DNA from: Erigeron canadensis
Lineage: Eukaryota; Streptophyta; Magnoliopsida; Asterales; Asteraceae
Assembly (NCBI RefSeq): GCF_010389155.1
Contig: NC_057764.1
Coordinates: 43,904,275 to 43,968,274 of the forward strand
Direction of reading: 5' to 3'
Length of the DNA: 64,000 bases
Shown here: in pieces, positions 11,747-25,025 of the stretch
How the letters are laid out: every line of letters starts with the position of its first letter
Position numbering within the stretch: the first letter of the stretch is position 1
Translations under genes and position numbers: made by a program
Notes under the pieces: model-generated
What the model saw: only the letters and a program-made list of their open reading frames with translations
What the model was told of the DNA's origin: nothing
Databases searched by the model: none

Positions 11747-12159
11747 AACTACATATGGTACCATGCGTAATCAAAACCACCAAAAATCATAAACATAGAA
11801 ATTTAGTAGATAAAATTAGTAAGTAAATTTTGTGGCGTCTTATCATCATTCAATTAAATATTCTATAAACCGGAGCAGATGGATAATATATAATCAAATA
11901 TTTTACTAAAAAATACATGACCTTTTAAAGCTGGGAAATAATATCATGAATCATCACCTCTCATATGCAAAACCAAAAGAAAGCAAGCAACTTTTATGCA
12001 TTAAGAAAAAGGAAAAAATAATAATAGAACACATGAGATTTGAACCCATAAGCTTATAGTCTCTAGGTCTTATCCGGTAATATTAAATGGTTGGGCTTGG
12101 CAAAGATCCACGTGTTTTTAAGTCTTGTTTTATACTTTTATTATTTTAATTATCAAAAT

Positions 12160-12300
12160 ATTACAACTAGTTGGTGCAATTGGTGTAGATTCGAATTGTT
12201 GTAATTGTATAGATGTGTATATACCCTTGACGATTTGTAGGGAAATGTGAATAAAAGTTACCTTTTAAAAAATAAATAAATAAATAAATAAGTAAATGAG
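12160..12300. repeat. (AAAT)n microsatellite, possibly a SINE tail
   Basis: A short AAAT tract (about 12270-12296) follows a segment with a degenerate B-box-like AGATTCGAATTG (about 12188). This could be a decayed tRNA-type SINE with an AAAT tail, but no target duplication is visible. Confidence 0.35.
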
Positions 12301-12391
12301 GTTGGTTTGAATGTTAGTAAAAATTCATGGAGGTTTAGGATTAAGTTTGAAAGGTCTTAAAATAAGTTTGGTAACTAAAGTTTTGTTATAT

Positions 12392-12430
12392 ACTAGGTTT
12401 TTTTACCCGCGCGATGTGCGAGTTGTAATA
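12392..12430 (-). mobile_element. Helitron-like 3' terminus, minus strand
   Basis: The minus strand reads ACTCGCACATCGCGCGGGT, then a short A run and CCTAGT. The hairpin and CTAGT fit a Helitron 3' end pointing left. The 5' end should lie to the right but was not resolved. Confidence 0.45.
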
Positions 12431-12540
12431 TAAATATAAATTTCCTTCATCACGTCTGAATCGAAACCAACTTTTCAAAAAAAATATATAAATATAAATA
12501 ATTTGTATCATATTTTTGGAATGCAAGCCGTTGAAACATA

Positions 12541-12843
12541 TCTTTATATATAATAAAACAAGATTGTTTCTTGTAAGTATTATTAGAAAATTTTTGATGT
12601 GGAAAATCCATATTTCATCTTAAAATTTATTTTATTTAATTATGATGTCATATATAAATAAAATAGAAATAGTATTTTACATGTTTAACAAAAGTATTAA
12701 TTATTTATTTAAAGAAAAAAAATTCTCTCTTATATAATACTTTACAACGTTTTAATAACAAACTTTATATATTTCTTTAATATATTTTTATATTTTAAAA
12801 TTTTAATTAACATGTCCGGGTTAAATCCGGTTGATTAACTAGT
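12541..12843 (+). mobile_element. Short Helitron-like element
   Basis: Begins TCTTTATATATAATAAAAC and ends TCCGGGTTAAATCCGGTTGATTAACTAGT with a CCGG-type hairpin and CTAGT, about 300 bp. The 5' end resembles the elements at 50207 and 51712. No coding capacity. Confidence 0.5.
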
Positions 12844-13512
12844 TACAAAATGAACCAAAATTAAAATAATGATATGATGAATACCTACATACTTATATAT
12901 TTGCCTTTAAAAAAAGAGATGCTACAACCTACATCCACTTTCGGGTTTTTCGGTCCAACCCGGACCGAAACCCGATTTTTTAAAATATGCAAACCCGAGA
13001 ACCGAAGCGTTTAGTGCTCGGGTGAGCTGGGTCGGTTCAATCTTGAGCGGGTCAAGGTTGGGCTTCAAGTTTCCAGTTTATATGCTCATGTCTAGTCTAT
13101 AGGTTTATACAATCATTCATACTTTTATGAAAATGCTAATAGTATTATTATTTTTGATTTATCTATCACTAACTATTATACAATAATGACTTATAAAACT
13201 TATATGATGTAATTTCTCTAGTTTTATACCTCAATCCAGCCATTCTTCAATTCGATATTCTTGGTCAAAAAAATCCAATGTACAATAAGAGATGCACAAT
13301 GTACAAGTAGAAGCTACACTACTTTCCCTACACCCACGGGCAGAGAATTATCCCACACTGCTCGCACAAACTCACCCCCTTTTTTCACTCTCTATATTTC
13401 CCTTCTTTTTCACACCAAACATTTTGTTACCATAAAACAAAAAGTTTCCGGTCGCCAGATCAAGTCACAAATTAGGGTTCCGGCGAAAACACACACAAAA
13501 AACACCATCACT

Positions 13513-16500
13513 ATGTGGAAACGAGCCTCATCTAAACTATTATCTCTCCGATCTTTCCCCAAACCTAATCGTATCGTTACGCCGTCGCTTTCTCCGGCGA
13601 CGACTATTCGTCCGTTCGCGAATATCGTTGCTCGTCACTATTCCGGTACGATTTTTTATATTAGATCTGATTTTAGTTTGTGTAATTATATATTATGTGT
13701 ATATGTGTTGATTTAGATGTGTGTGTGGTTATGAAATGATAGGAAATGTTGCGAAAAAAGTGGAAGATGTGATGCCGATTGCCACTGGTCATGAACGTGA
13801 GGAGCTTGAAGCTGAGCTTCAGGTTTTGCCTATAAAATACTGTATATATATTTTTAATAGTTATATGTGTGTATGTATATGCATATGGTATGTGTGTTGA
13901 TTTTCAGCTTTTTGATTTGATTTTTTGAGATAAAAAATGACTGGTAATTGTTTTTGTGTGAATAGGGAAGAGATATTCTGGAAATTAATCATCCAGAAGG
14001 TCCATTTGGTACCAAGGTAAATACATCGATATTCTATAATTTTGTTTCACGGATTATATTTATGGTATTAATTTTTTGATAATGATATTTTTCTTCTTGC
14101 TATGAATAGCCTTGGGTGTTTGAAATATGAAAAGTGTGTTTGGGTGAAATCCTACAAGAATTCATGTCTATTGTGAAAAAACTGAACTTAATGGCGGGTC
14201 TTTAAGTTGTAGTGTTTGCACTTTGTAGCATTTACATGAAAATATATGCATCAGCTAGCTGCTTGTTTGATGAATGGATATACTTTACATTGTACCCGTT
14301 AAAATCCCTTCTTTAATTTGTTTTGTATTATAATAAAAGTATGCTTTTCATAAGAAAAACAAGAGTTGCAAATCAGATATTTGAAATAAAGAATCTGACT
14401 GTGAAGTAATCTTGTAATATTTTTACAATGAGCACAAAACAATGATTTGAGACTAACTTGTTACTTGTAATTCAACTTTGCATAGCTATTTGTTAAAAGC
14501 TGACATGACACGCTAGTTTCATTGCTATGCCGTTAGGATTGTAGTTTGTTTCTATCCGAGTAACCTTGGCTAACTTGTTACCTACCAAGCGGTAAAGTCA
14601 GGGGAAGTCTTAAACTCTTACAGGGTGCTGGTTGATAGATTTAATCGACACAATTTATTTGAATTTATATATAAATTTTCTAATGAAGAGGTTTGCCTTT
14701 AGGGACTGAGGTTTAGTCTATTAGTTGAAAGCAGCTAAAGGATGGGTTTAATGGAAAAAAGTGTAAGCGTTGTGTTTATGTGGAGAAAGATGTAAGCTCT
14801 AAGTAAAAGATTTGACCTTTTGTTGTAACATTGAAATATTGAGTGCAGATCTAATAAAGTTGGAATCCTGTCATTTGTCTAACATCCAAGCTCATGGGCT
14901 AGGTTAGAATATACACGCCAAAATGTCATCTTACTCTTTACTTTCGAAATTATGCTACAAGTAATGACAGAAAAGTACCCAAGGGCTGTGGTTCTTGGTA
15001 TTTGAGATAACCCATCAAGCAATGAGTTGTGGTTTTTATTCTTATGGTGGACAACTTTATGTATGTGTGAATTTTTTGTGGAGTTGTGGATATTTGTCTT
15101 CTCAATAAAGACATATAAAAATTCCTTAGATACGTAATCATAGTGTAGCATAGTTCCACCTCTTTTACATTTTTTTGTATACACTCCTTCAAATACAAAA
15201 ACTTCTCTGAGTAATTAAAATGGGAAAGAAAGTGCATGATTCTTTGCTACTTATAAAGTTTTTCAAAGTAGTAGTCAATAATGATACGTCTTTCATTACT
15301 TTTAATTCAACAAATTGTCATGTTTTCAGTTATTTTAATGCAGCACTTGATTTCACCTGACATGCCTAGCTTACCTATTTTGCTTTAACTCTCTAACCGG
15401 ATCTTCCTGTATCACATTGAACCCTGTATTTGTTCCTATTCCCGGATGATGCAAATGTCTTGTCCTACTGGCTTTGTATTTTTTTTAGTTAGGCCTCTAG
15501 AATATAAAGTAAAACAATTGTCTTCTATCCATCAGTTTTTAAGTGGAACTTTATGAGCATTGAAAAATAAGAAACAGTTATGTTTAAAAAGGCCCAGCTC
15601 TGTTGTTAGCCACCTACGCTAGGGTTACTATGTACTTTCTTGTTGATAAGATCTCAGCAATGGTAGCTTAAGGTTACTGTTTCAGAATGTGAAAGCTTCT
15701 CCCGTTATTTCGAGATTTAGTTTTTCGAAAGTTAATGACCGTCATTTGTCTTTGTAGAACGGGGAATATTCATAAAACATTTTTCATCCAGCTAAGCATA
15801 TAATCTTTTAAATAGGGTAGCTATGACAGTAGACTGGTTAATTGGAGGAGTAACACGAAATAACGAACTACAATGAGAAGTAAAACATGCGGTGATACCA
15901 TCGTTATTAGCCTTAAATATATGAATGCTTGCTGAGTCTGTGATATTGTCTGTTACTTTCTTACCTGTAGGAAGCTCCTGCTGTGGTTAAATCTTATTAT
16001 GACCAGAGAATTGTTGGTTGCCCTGGGGGAGAAGGCGGTGAGTCATTTCTAGCATTTCTGTATGTCTGAAGACCGTATTCTCTGATTTCTATTTTTTTTT
16101 AATGCTCTGTTTGTATTTGTCCTAGCTTATTATTTAGTTATATATTTTTTTAAATACAGAGGATGAGCATGATGTTGTTTGGTTTTGGCTAAAGAAAGAT
16201 CAACCACATGAATGCCCAGTATGCACACAATATTTCAAGGTGAGTCTAGCTTAATTACTTTGGTAATCATTTCCTCTTGAAAGGTTATGATATGTCAATG
16301 TTTATTTATCATCATTTAAAGATGCGATTTATTTTAATATATTACTTAGAATATGAAGAGGTATCTGTTTTTTTCTCCCTGGGTTTAGTCAATTCTCAGT
16401 GACAGGAAAAGAAGTTAGAGAAACTAAACCTGGCTGTCATATTACAAGACAATTTCTTATTATTAGTTATATACATTATATATATCAAACACATTTTTGT

Positions 16501-17597
16501 GTTTGATAATTATTCATATTCAAATCTTGATTATATATATATATATATATATCTACTTATCAAGAATGTATTGGTGAAATATTACTTTTTCGTTATATTA
16601 ATAAAATTCCTTTTAACAACAAAATTACCATTAATAAGAAGTTAAGAACATTATATAATTTACATTGAACTTCACACCATCCTTAACTTGTGGGGGGTGA
16701 TTTAATAAATAAATATACACTTCTTTTGGCACATATCAATTGCAACATGTTTCTTACTGTTATCCTAAACGATTGTGATGCTATACCCAAAATAACGATC
16801 CTATCTTTAAACATGAACTTTGCTATCGGTTTCTAATACTCTTTTTCTGCTTTACAATGTGAACTTCCCTCTTTTATTGCTTTCGGAGACCAAGTCTACT
16901 GACACTTGGCCCAGTCAAAGCTCTCCCAATGGAGACTGGGCATGGCTCCCAACTAATAACTACTAAGTTGCTTCTACCTAGTGGGTTTGAACATAGTCCT
17001 CAATAAATATGTGAGGGTTATGTTGTATCTTTCCCTTGAATCTAGCAAAAGGTGCTTGGAATAGGGGTGGAATTTAGGTATATTGACAACAGACCTCTTC
17101 ATATCCACAATGGAACATTGTAATTCTTCTGGGAAGACTTTGTAACTAAGTGTTATGGTGGAAAGTTTGACCCAATTTCTTATGATTGTGATGATATGGC
17201 ATAAGGCCTGAATTATTTCTTCTTTAAATAAACTCTCCTAAAATCGTGTAATTTGAACATTTGTCGTTGAAACAATCAATTTCTTTAGTTGTTTTCGACC
17301 CGCTTAACTATTTATTCAAATCAACATCAGGTTTTGGGTAAGAAGTGTTTGCATTAAATCCAGACTTGTTTTGATTAGCAACAACAAAATTATTACTCGT
17401 CTAAGATTACATTGTCATATTTTTATCTTTTTAGTATGCTGCTGTGTTATTTGTTCATATGGGAATTGCATATTCGTAACATCACAGCAAGAAGTTTTCT
17501 GATGTCACGTTGATTATATTACTTTTGTTTATTACAGTTGGAAGTCGTGGGCCCGGGAGGACTTCCAGACCACCTTGATGAAGATGAACATCACTGA
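13513..17597 (+). CDS. COX5B: Cytochrome c oxidase subunit 5b, mitochondrial
   Basis: Nuclear-encoded, zinc-binding subunit of respiratory complex IV in the inner mitochondrial membrane. Six exons: 13513-13645, 13743-13822, 13966-14016, 15971-16037, 16160-16239 and 17538-17597, giving 156 residues. All introns are GT-AG and all phases agree. The N-terminus (MWKRASSKLLSLRSFPKP) is basic, serine-rich and lacks acidic residues, as expected of a mitochondrial presequence. The conserved core reads VEDVMPIATGHE, NHPEGPFGTKEAP, RIVGCPGGEGEDEHDVVWF and ECPVCTQYF; Cys105, Cys129 and Cys132 are the expected zinc ligands. It ends with an acidic, His-rich tail (DHLDEDEHH). Intron 3 (about 1.95 kb) and intron 5 (1.3 kb) are long, AT-rich and carry no gene. 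The ATG at 13513 was chosen because upstream in-frame sequence is not conserved. Very likely functional. Confidence 0.97.
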
Positions 17598-19064
17598 TTG
17601 GATTTTCCACCTTTAAAATATGCCGGAATAAGAATCTGGTGAGATGACAAGACTTTGAAGTTCTGCAGTATCAGGATTTAATCAGTCCTGCATTTTGTTT
17701 CATATGTTTATTGTCGTTTTTGGTTGAATCAGAGCATGCATACATCTTTTTTTCTTTGTGAATTCTCGGATTTTGGGGCATGCCAACTATTTGAATTATG
17801 GACACCAATGCTTGAATTCATTTGAAATAATTAATGGTGCCAAGTTTAGGCTCTTAGTGGTTCTTCAATTTGACATCAACACGAACTTTTGGATGTTTAA
17901 AATATCACTTGCATCACTGTTTCCATGGAATCACATAGTATATGGTTTGCATGCTTGTAAATGAGCAAAGGTTCTTTGCTTTGAATTGAATCACTCAATC
18001 ACATAATCAATAGTTAACAAGTTGAAAGTTTAACTGATTTAGGTACCTACTTTCCAGTGTGTCCAGCCAGTGGTTGAACCAAATGTTCTTCTCTAGTATG
18101 TCCATACCAGATTCCCAGTTTAGATTGAATAGTCGTCTATTTTTTTTCATAATCAGTTTTACATTATTTGAGAACTAGTTAATTAACTCAGGTTTAACCT
18201 AGGCCTTTTAGGAAAGCTGTTTTTTTAAGTATATGTGAAATTGATTATACTCTGTATTGTTAATTTTTTGGAAGCTTTGTTGATATAATGTACATGGGTT
18301 TCAAGATTCCATATAACTAAAATTCCATAGAGATACTCCCGCGGTGAATATGTAGTACCCAGGCCCTGCACATACCGCCAGTAACACCCTGGGAATAGGT
18401 TTCTCCCGAAGCATCGGACCAATGATCACCCATGACATCTATATACAATTTAATATCGTCATGAACCATACAATATGTTGAACCTTAATTGATTTTACAA
18501 ACAGAGGTTTGGAGTGTAGGATATAACAAAATATAATGACCTTAATATTGTGTACTTGTTCCTAGTCTAAAAGCACTGGGATAAGCACATCACACCTGAG
18601 ACAGTAAGGGTGGGCTTGAAGATTAAAGTTCCAGCTGAAATTTGTAACCATTGACATCACAAAGAATCATTTTTCCAGTACCAACTACATCCAGAGAGTG
18701 GCGGGACATGTTCATAAGGTTGTCACATCAAACCACATTTATAACTCAAATCATTCACTGAAGCCCAGATCTTTGGATCATAAGAGCTTCATTTGTCGAA
18801 AAATGAGCTTCCTTATTAAAAAGATCTAAAGCTGGAAATTTTAGATACACTTCACTCACTGCAGTTAGACTTTTTATGCATGCACATAAATAAATAAATA
18901 AATAAATAAAAATCTCCAGATGCATAAAAGCACAACATTATTATTTTTCCCACTCATGGTCATTAGAACGACGCTTTGAAAAATGAAATCACAATTTAAA
19001 TGTATACTAAGCCGGAAACACTAACATAATAAATAAAGCATCAATAGGTAAAAAGTGCAGGCAG
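17598..19064. other. Convergent intergenic region between COX5B and GRXS15
   Basis: 3' flanks of two convergent genes. At about 18290-18430 there is a segment I recall as a dispersed plant repeat (gatactcccgcggtg... and ...ggtttctcccgaagcatcggacc), possibly SINE-related, not a gene. An AAAT-type microsatellite lies at 18883-18910. Confidence 0.5.
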
Positions 19065-22000
19065 TTACTCTGAGGATGTTGCCTTTATCTTCTCCTTCAA
19101 TTCACCATTCTGCATAAAGCCAGAAAAGCTTGAGCTTTTTCACATCATACAGCATAACATAAAACTTAAAGAGAGATACCAGAGATGCGGAAACTTGCCT
19201 GATGCATATTGAGGATAATGTCTGATCCTCCAACGAATTCTCCATTTATGAATATCTGAGGAAATGTCGGCCACATGCTGCACAGAAAGAGTACAAAGCA
19301 AATAAGAGGAGGCAACACTTATTCCTAACTGGTAAATGAAAGGGTCAAAACAAATCCAAAACCACCAAAGTGGTATTTTATAACACACAACATACTGAAA
19401 TGATTTAAGAACTATATTAAGCTATCATTGTAAAATATCGATTTCAAAGTTGTTTTTGCGAATTAATTATAGATGAAATCTTAAAAGAAAATGTAGAGCA
19501 AGGATATATGCAATTGCAATATGTCAAGCAGGTTAATTACAAAGAAGTGCTTATTACCTGAAAGCTTTTACAGCATTCTTTAGTTCAGGATCTTCCAAAA
19601 TGTTTCTAGAATGTATTGGAACACCTGAAAAACCCCCCACAAGTCCAACAATACTTGAAATGATTAAAATACCCTTTATCAAAATGGATAATAGAAAAAG
19701 AAAGCAAAAGAAAGTCTATTTGCAAATTCCAAACGACAACCACCAAAAAATTTACGTTGCTGGCATTAAAAGAAACATCTCCTACTAATATCATATAAAA
19801 TATCATAATGGAGGTGCCAACATTTAAACTTGAATCAAAACGTTATAGGACAGGATTTCTATTTCCATAATATAAGCCATTGTGAAATTATCTAGTTAGT
19901 TTTTCATGTCCTGCATTTTCAAGTGCTCCCTAGTCAGCTTCTGAACCCTGGACTTAGAGCATATAGGGACAGCTTGCTTTACTTCTGTGAGAGTAAGAGC
20001 GGATATAAAGGATAGCATTTACCTTTTCACTGGATAATTAATACACATATGGGCATGTGCCATGTGGTTTAATATGTAATAAGCCTCAAGCAACCAGTTA
20101 CAATTAGACATTGTTCAACTAGGGTGGACAAAGAATCCCAAAAAACATCCAAACTGAGCCAAAACAAAGTAAATTTATTCAAATCTGCCTCTTCAAAAAT
20201 GGTAGTTTGGTTTTGCTTTCTCACATCCCAATTGTCACAAAGACCGATAGACAAACTAATTTATCAACATATTATATCATAATTGTTTTACAAATCAGTA
20301 CTAACACTAATAGAAGTGAGCCAAAACAAACTGAGCCAAAATAAAGAAAATTTATTCAAATCTGTCTCTTCAAAAATGGTGGTTTGGTATTGCTTTTTCA
20401 GATCCCAATTGCCACCAACACCAATAGGCAAATTAATTTATCAACGTATTAGTTCTTAATTGTTTTACAAATCAGTACTAACACTAATAGAAGTAACCAG
20501 AAAACAGGATGCAGAAAACCAACGTCTTAAAAACAAATTCCAATTAAGAAGAAAAATAGCAAATTTAAAATCTTCAACACGTTAGTTAAATTTATTTTCA
20601 CTGGAACCAGAAACGGAATGTATCAAAATGAAACATCTTTTACCCTGCACTTAAATAATCTATTTATGAAAGTTTTGATCTCTACACATAAGGTTGGATC
20701 CAAAATGTAGTCTAACGACTCAAATGTAACCGAGATGATTTGATCACCAGAAACTCAGAGTTTGGCCCCACGGGACCGCACATAGACTGAACCGTGGTTA
20801 GCAGTTGCCACTACCATTTATGCATACAAATGAAGCTATATTTGCTCTTCATCTACTCATTTAGAAATGAGAATCTAATCTGAGGTAGCATACTGAGCAT
20901 GATAACTCAGACTACCTAGAGACCTATGTGCCTATGATAATCACTCTAACTGGAGTCAAATTATCGTAGTATGAATCTTTAAACTATATGTCAGCTACTC
21001 AGCTTCTTACCACTCTAGAACCACAAAAAGCATCTAACTCAATCAAGGAAAGATTTTGATCATTCGAGCACTTACGATATTCACTCAACACTCTGACAGC
21101 TAATGAGCTGAATCCACATCGCGGTTGCTCTGGATCTCCTTTCATGTAAATCATCACATGGTTGTCCTTGACATCCTATACATTTCAAACCATTCCTTCA
21201 GGAAAAAAAAAATTATTACAGCAAAGAGGTCCAAAATACAATATAAACAGCCACCAACCTGCTCAACGATATCCTTAAGGGTAATGTCAGAATTCTCGAG
21301 CTTATTTGTAGGCTTAAAATCATCATGCGTATCAGGGTCATTAGGCACACTGGTCGAGAATCTCATTCCATGTCGCAAGAATGATCCAGAGGCCTATCAG
21401 GTTGAATTATATAAATTACGTTACAAAAAGAAAAAAAAAACTGGCATTAAGCATCAAATTCTATTGAATAGATGCAATCCCTTTAGGGGGTGTCTGGGAT
21501 TGCTTATTTCTTTGCTTATCTGCTTATTGCTGGGTTTTTTAAGATGATAAGCAATAACAAACACTCTTTCAGAAACTGCTTATTTCAGTAGAAAAAAGCT
21601 CTTTTTGTTATAAACAGGAAGGTACCTGCTTACTTTTTCAAGCAGAAAATCACTCATAAAGAAGCAATTCCAAACAACCACTTAGCAACCGCAACTGTCT
21701 AGTCAGCTACTAGCGAGTTTTGTTCGAGGCGTTGGGTATAAGGGTGAAGATTTCAATGAACGGAATATAAGAATTTCGTTGTTGGGTATTACAAAGACTC
21801 ATTTTTTTAAAACAGGCCAAACAAAAATCTGGTTGCAACAGAGTGAGTCCCAAATTGTTTTAGTATCGCTTAGATATAGAACACCCAAATTACTTGGAAC
21901 AAATAGCAGTCAAAAAACGGTTTCCAAACGGTCACAGGTGGTTACACGCCATGATGATCACGAGCTATAATACAGAAGGGGACGTGGTCTCCTTGATCCT

Positions 22001-22479
22001 ATCCAAATACAAGTTAAAATCCCCTCATTACACTAAAATTAAAAGAAAGTTTTAACTTTGAAGTGTTCGGCTCTAAAATGCGTTTTAGCTCATTGCATTT
22101 TCGAGTGCATATAGCTATTTTTTACAAAAACAAATAACTGTTTGAAGTGTTTAGCCACGAGGCGCTTTGCAGCTTATTTGTTACGGAAAAAACGCACTCA
22201 TTTTTTAGCCAATGGAGTGCTGCTTATTTTGAAATGCAACTTTAAACCGATATATATAATATCCCAAAACACAATATATCAAAAACTTATACACCGAATG
22301 AAACTATACATAAAACAATATAAACATAAATATAATGTATATTAGATTAAAATATACAATATATGTATATGTGTATATATCATTCATACCGACGCAGCAG
22401 CAGCAGCTGAGCGAGAAGTATATTGAAGAGACCTAAAGTTGTTGAGTAACATATTTGATATAGCTCCTCCTCTACCCAT
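19065..22479 (-). CDS. GRXS15: Monothiol glutaredoxin S15, mitochondrial
   Basis: CGFS-type glutaredoxin that carries and transfers 2Fe-2S clusters in mitochondria. Minus-strand exons in order: 22479-22390, 21393-21259, 21175-21076, 19624-19558, 19277-19199 and 19109-19065, giving 171 residues with consistent phases. The first exon encodes a basic, Ser/Ala-rich presequence ([15 protein letters not shown]...). Exon 2 has the family stretch [13 protein letters not shown]. Exon 3 contains the active site [13 protein letters not shown] (Cys95-Gly-Phe-Ser). Exon 5 has the glutathione-binding segment [18 protein letters not shown]. The last exon reads [14 protein letters not shown]. Intron 5 uses a GC donor (CAG|GCAAGT); the other introns are GT-AG. 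Intron 1 holds a MITE and intron 3 a 177-bp tandem duplication. Intact and probably functional. Confidence 0.97.
19110..19198 (-). other. GC-AG intron (GRXS15 intron 5)
   Basis: On the minus strand the donor is CAG|GCAAGT and the acceptor is TATGCAG|AATGG. Translating across gives NMHQ-NGELK, which fits the family. No GT donor nearby preserves the frame. GC-AG introns are about 1% of plant introns. Confidence 0.8.
20151..20504. repeat. Tandem duplication, 177-bp unit, in GRXS15 intron 3
   Basis: 20151-20327 and 20328-20504 are direct copies. Landmarks such as aaactgagcc and aatcagtactaacac recur exactly 177 bp apart, with scattered substitutions, so the duplication is not very recent. Confidence 0.85.
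21486..21681. mobile_element. MITE (hAT-like ends) in GRXS15 intron 1
   Basis: Inverted ends GGGGGTGTCTGGGATTGCTT at the left and AAGCAATTCCAAACAACCAC at the right pair over about 19 bp. The interior is rich in the GCTTATT motif often seen in plant hAT-type MITEs. The 8-bp target duplication is not clean. Confidence 0.55.
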
Positions 22480-23519
22480 CCTCCTCCTCCTACCCTATTA
22501 CACATATAATAATTATTATATTAAATTAAATTTAGAGAAGAATAACAACTCTTCAAACCGAATTCACCACAAAAACTATCTATTATTATTATTCAGAGAT
22601 ACATCAAGTAGTAATTAATGTTTAACCAAGAAAAATCTTACAGATCGATTAATATCTGAAGATGATGATGATTCTTTGTAATTGTTTTCACGACCGGGAA
22701 ATGTGAAACAAAAAAAAAAAGTAATAATTAATAATAAAAGGGAGGCTCGCCCAATATCGAATTTTGTCAAAAGCCCAACACGTTCAACGGGTATTCACCT
22801 TATAATAATATGACAAAGGTATCGTTAAGAAAAAAAGCATGGTATCCGAGCAATACGTCAGTGATGCTGGAAAGACGGTCTAATGATGTCGGTAATAGTA
22901 TTATTGCTGGTGGTGGCGGTGTCAAGTAGTGTAGGTTGATGTAATTGTGATAGTAGAAATTTTTAAAAGATAAAGGCTTAAAGTGTTATGTAAATTCCCA
23001 TATCTTTCTTGTTAATGTAATAAGCCTATCTTCTCTTATCATATTCCAAAATGAAATCAAAATATCAAAAATTATTAAAATAAAAGTTTATAGTGTAAAT
23101 TATATTTTATTAAAGACAAAATATAAAAAGTCAAAAGTAATTCTGGTAATTCAAAAGTAAAAGTATCTAAGATAAAAAGAAGCTATTTATTTTATAAGGA
23201 AGTAAAGATAAAGATAAAAAATAAAGATTGAGATAAGTAACTTGGACATTAATAGTATTTTTATGATTTGGTTAAAATGTTAGAATCATCTAAATAAAAC
23301 TCCACTTAGGTGGGTTGACCATCTTTTAAATCCACTATGAAGGCCTCGGTTTTGAGTTTTTTTTTTTCTCAAAATCTCGAGTGGTTAATTATATTCCAGA
23401 GTATTTATCTCTGAAAAAATTTATATTCTAAGAGCATGTGCATGTACTTAGTACTCCGTACATTCTAGTTGAAAAAAAGTTGTTTAACCTATATGTTTAA
23501 CCTAAATGTGCATGTACTT
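22480..23519. other. GRXS15 upstream region, no other gene
   Basis: 5' flank of GRXS15 followed by AT-rich intergenic DNA. No conserved coding sequence and no clear promoter element beyond AT-rich tracts. Confidence 0.5.
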
Positions 23520-23812
23520 AGTACTCCATAAATTATTTTATTTCTTTAATTCGTTCAAAATCTTTTATCTTAAAAACCGTACATCGATAAATTATAATAA
23601 CTATATGAGTGTCCTTAAAATTTTATGCTCTTTCATTAGAGATGTCATTCGATATACTTTCGACGAATTTTTAAATCCGAGGGCGGAGCCTGAACGGCTA
23701 AGGCATTTGGCTATCACAGTCTATGACCTATCACCTCATATTATTTATCATACTCTATGACCTATCACCCCACCATCTAACCGCCGCAATGTGCGAATAC
23801 TTTGTCTCGTAT
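23520..23812 (+). mobile_element. Helitron-like element, copy B, 5'-truncated
   Basis: Shares the central block (aaaccgtacatcgataaattata... to ...catttggctatcac) and a degenerate version of the 3' end (ccgccgcaatgtgcgaatac...ctcgt) with the copies at 8951 and 55788. The 5' end TCTATACTA is missing. The phrase ctatgacctatcacc is repeated near the 3' end. Confidence 0.55.
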
Positions 23813-25025
23813 TTACTAATATGTAAGTTGCATATAGTGCTTCATATATTTCGCATCTTAAAATACTTCGTATAATAACATAAAACTATATTATGTTATG
23901 TGTGTGTATGTGTGTAAAATAATACATTCATATGAAAAAACATGGTGTTAAAGATATTTAAATGAAGAAATGAATTACCATATGAATGTTTATATGTAGT
24001 TAATTCCTATATTCACTTTAGTTATATGATGATGACATTACCTATTTGTAATACATAAAAAAGGGAAAACATGTAGTTAAAACCTCCAATGAAACCACAC
24101 TTCGCATTAATTAATGAACTACATAATTTTTTTGATATTGATTGTAGAGTTTGGTAAAATCTCCAATGAAACCACACTTTGAATTGAGGTTGGGATTGAC
24201 TTGATGACTTTTGAGTTTTGGCCAAACCCGAATTGAAAATCTCTCTCTTAATGTATATAAAAACGTATGGTCAACAAAATTGAATGTACTTTCAGGCAAC
24301 TCTTGCTTTTGTTTTTGACTTGAAAAACCTGGACAACGTTTTATAATCGCAAATTATTCTTTTCTCTAGCCACCAGTTGTTGACCAGTGTACTAGAAAGC
24401 CGTCTCTTGTCTTGGACCCTTGCCTCACCTAGTCAGCTTCATCTTCTTATTAAGACCTTTACCTTGTTTGGAGGAACTCAATTTTGTTTTTTTCCGTTTT
24501 ACACAGGTGGTTGGCACAAACTGCGCTACAAATTCTACAACAATACTCACAAAGCTTGATCATCATTGAGATACATCATTGAGAACAACAGTTCGATCAA
24601 GCTCAAAGTACTTGATAAAAGCTCGACTTGCAAACCATCTTAACTAACAGGCTGTGTATAACTGTATAAGTCCCAAGTGAACCCATTTACACAACTGACA
24701 AGATAATTATTTAATGTAGAAAACCAAGTCCCCTGAAATGTAAATTGTGTGTTTTATTGCTAAAAAAATTGGTCAAGGAAAATAGAAAGCAAGACCTAAC
24801 TACAAGTTCTACAGCCAAAAGTAAACCAGAATACAGATATGCCCAGACAGCAAGAAACCTTAAATTAAGAATAAAATAGAACATAAGAATAATAATCTAA
24901 AAGAAAAAACTCAGATGATCAAAGTACCAAATTACAAGAGAGCAGATCTAGAGATGTCCGGATTTGCATTGTACCATTAAAGCTCACTGAACCCGCACAT
25001 AACCCTGAAGATACAGACATAAAAG
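23813..25025. other. Intergenic, no gene
   Basis: Nothing recognisable apart from the 3' flank of the DUF1644 gene from about 24,900 onward; that flank is also present in the second copy near 33,600. A duplicated phrase (aacctccaatgaaaccacactt) occurs at about 24,082 and 24,158. Confidence 0.5.

Noticed and set aside
13261..13512. N-terminal extension of COX5b
   Set aside because: In frame but low-complexity and without presequence character; MWKRASSK at 13513 matches the start typical of the family.
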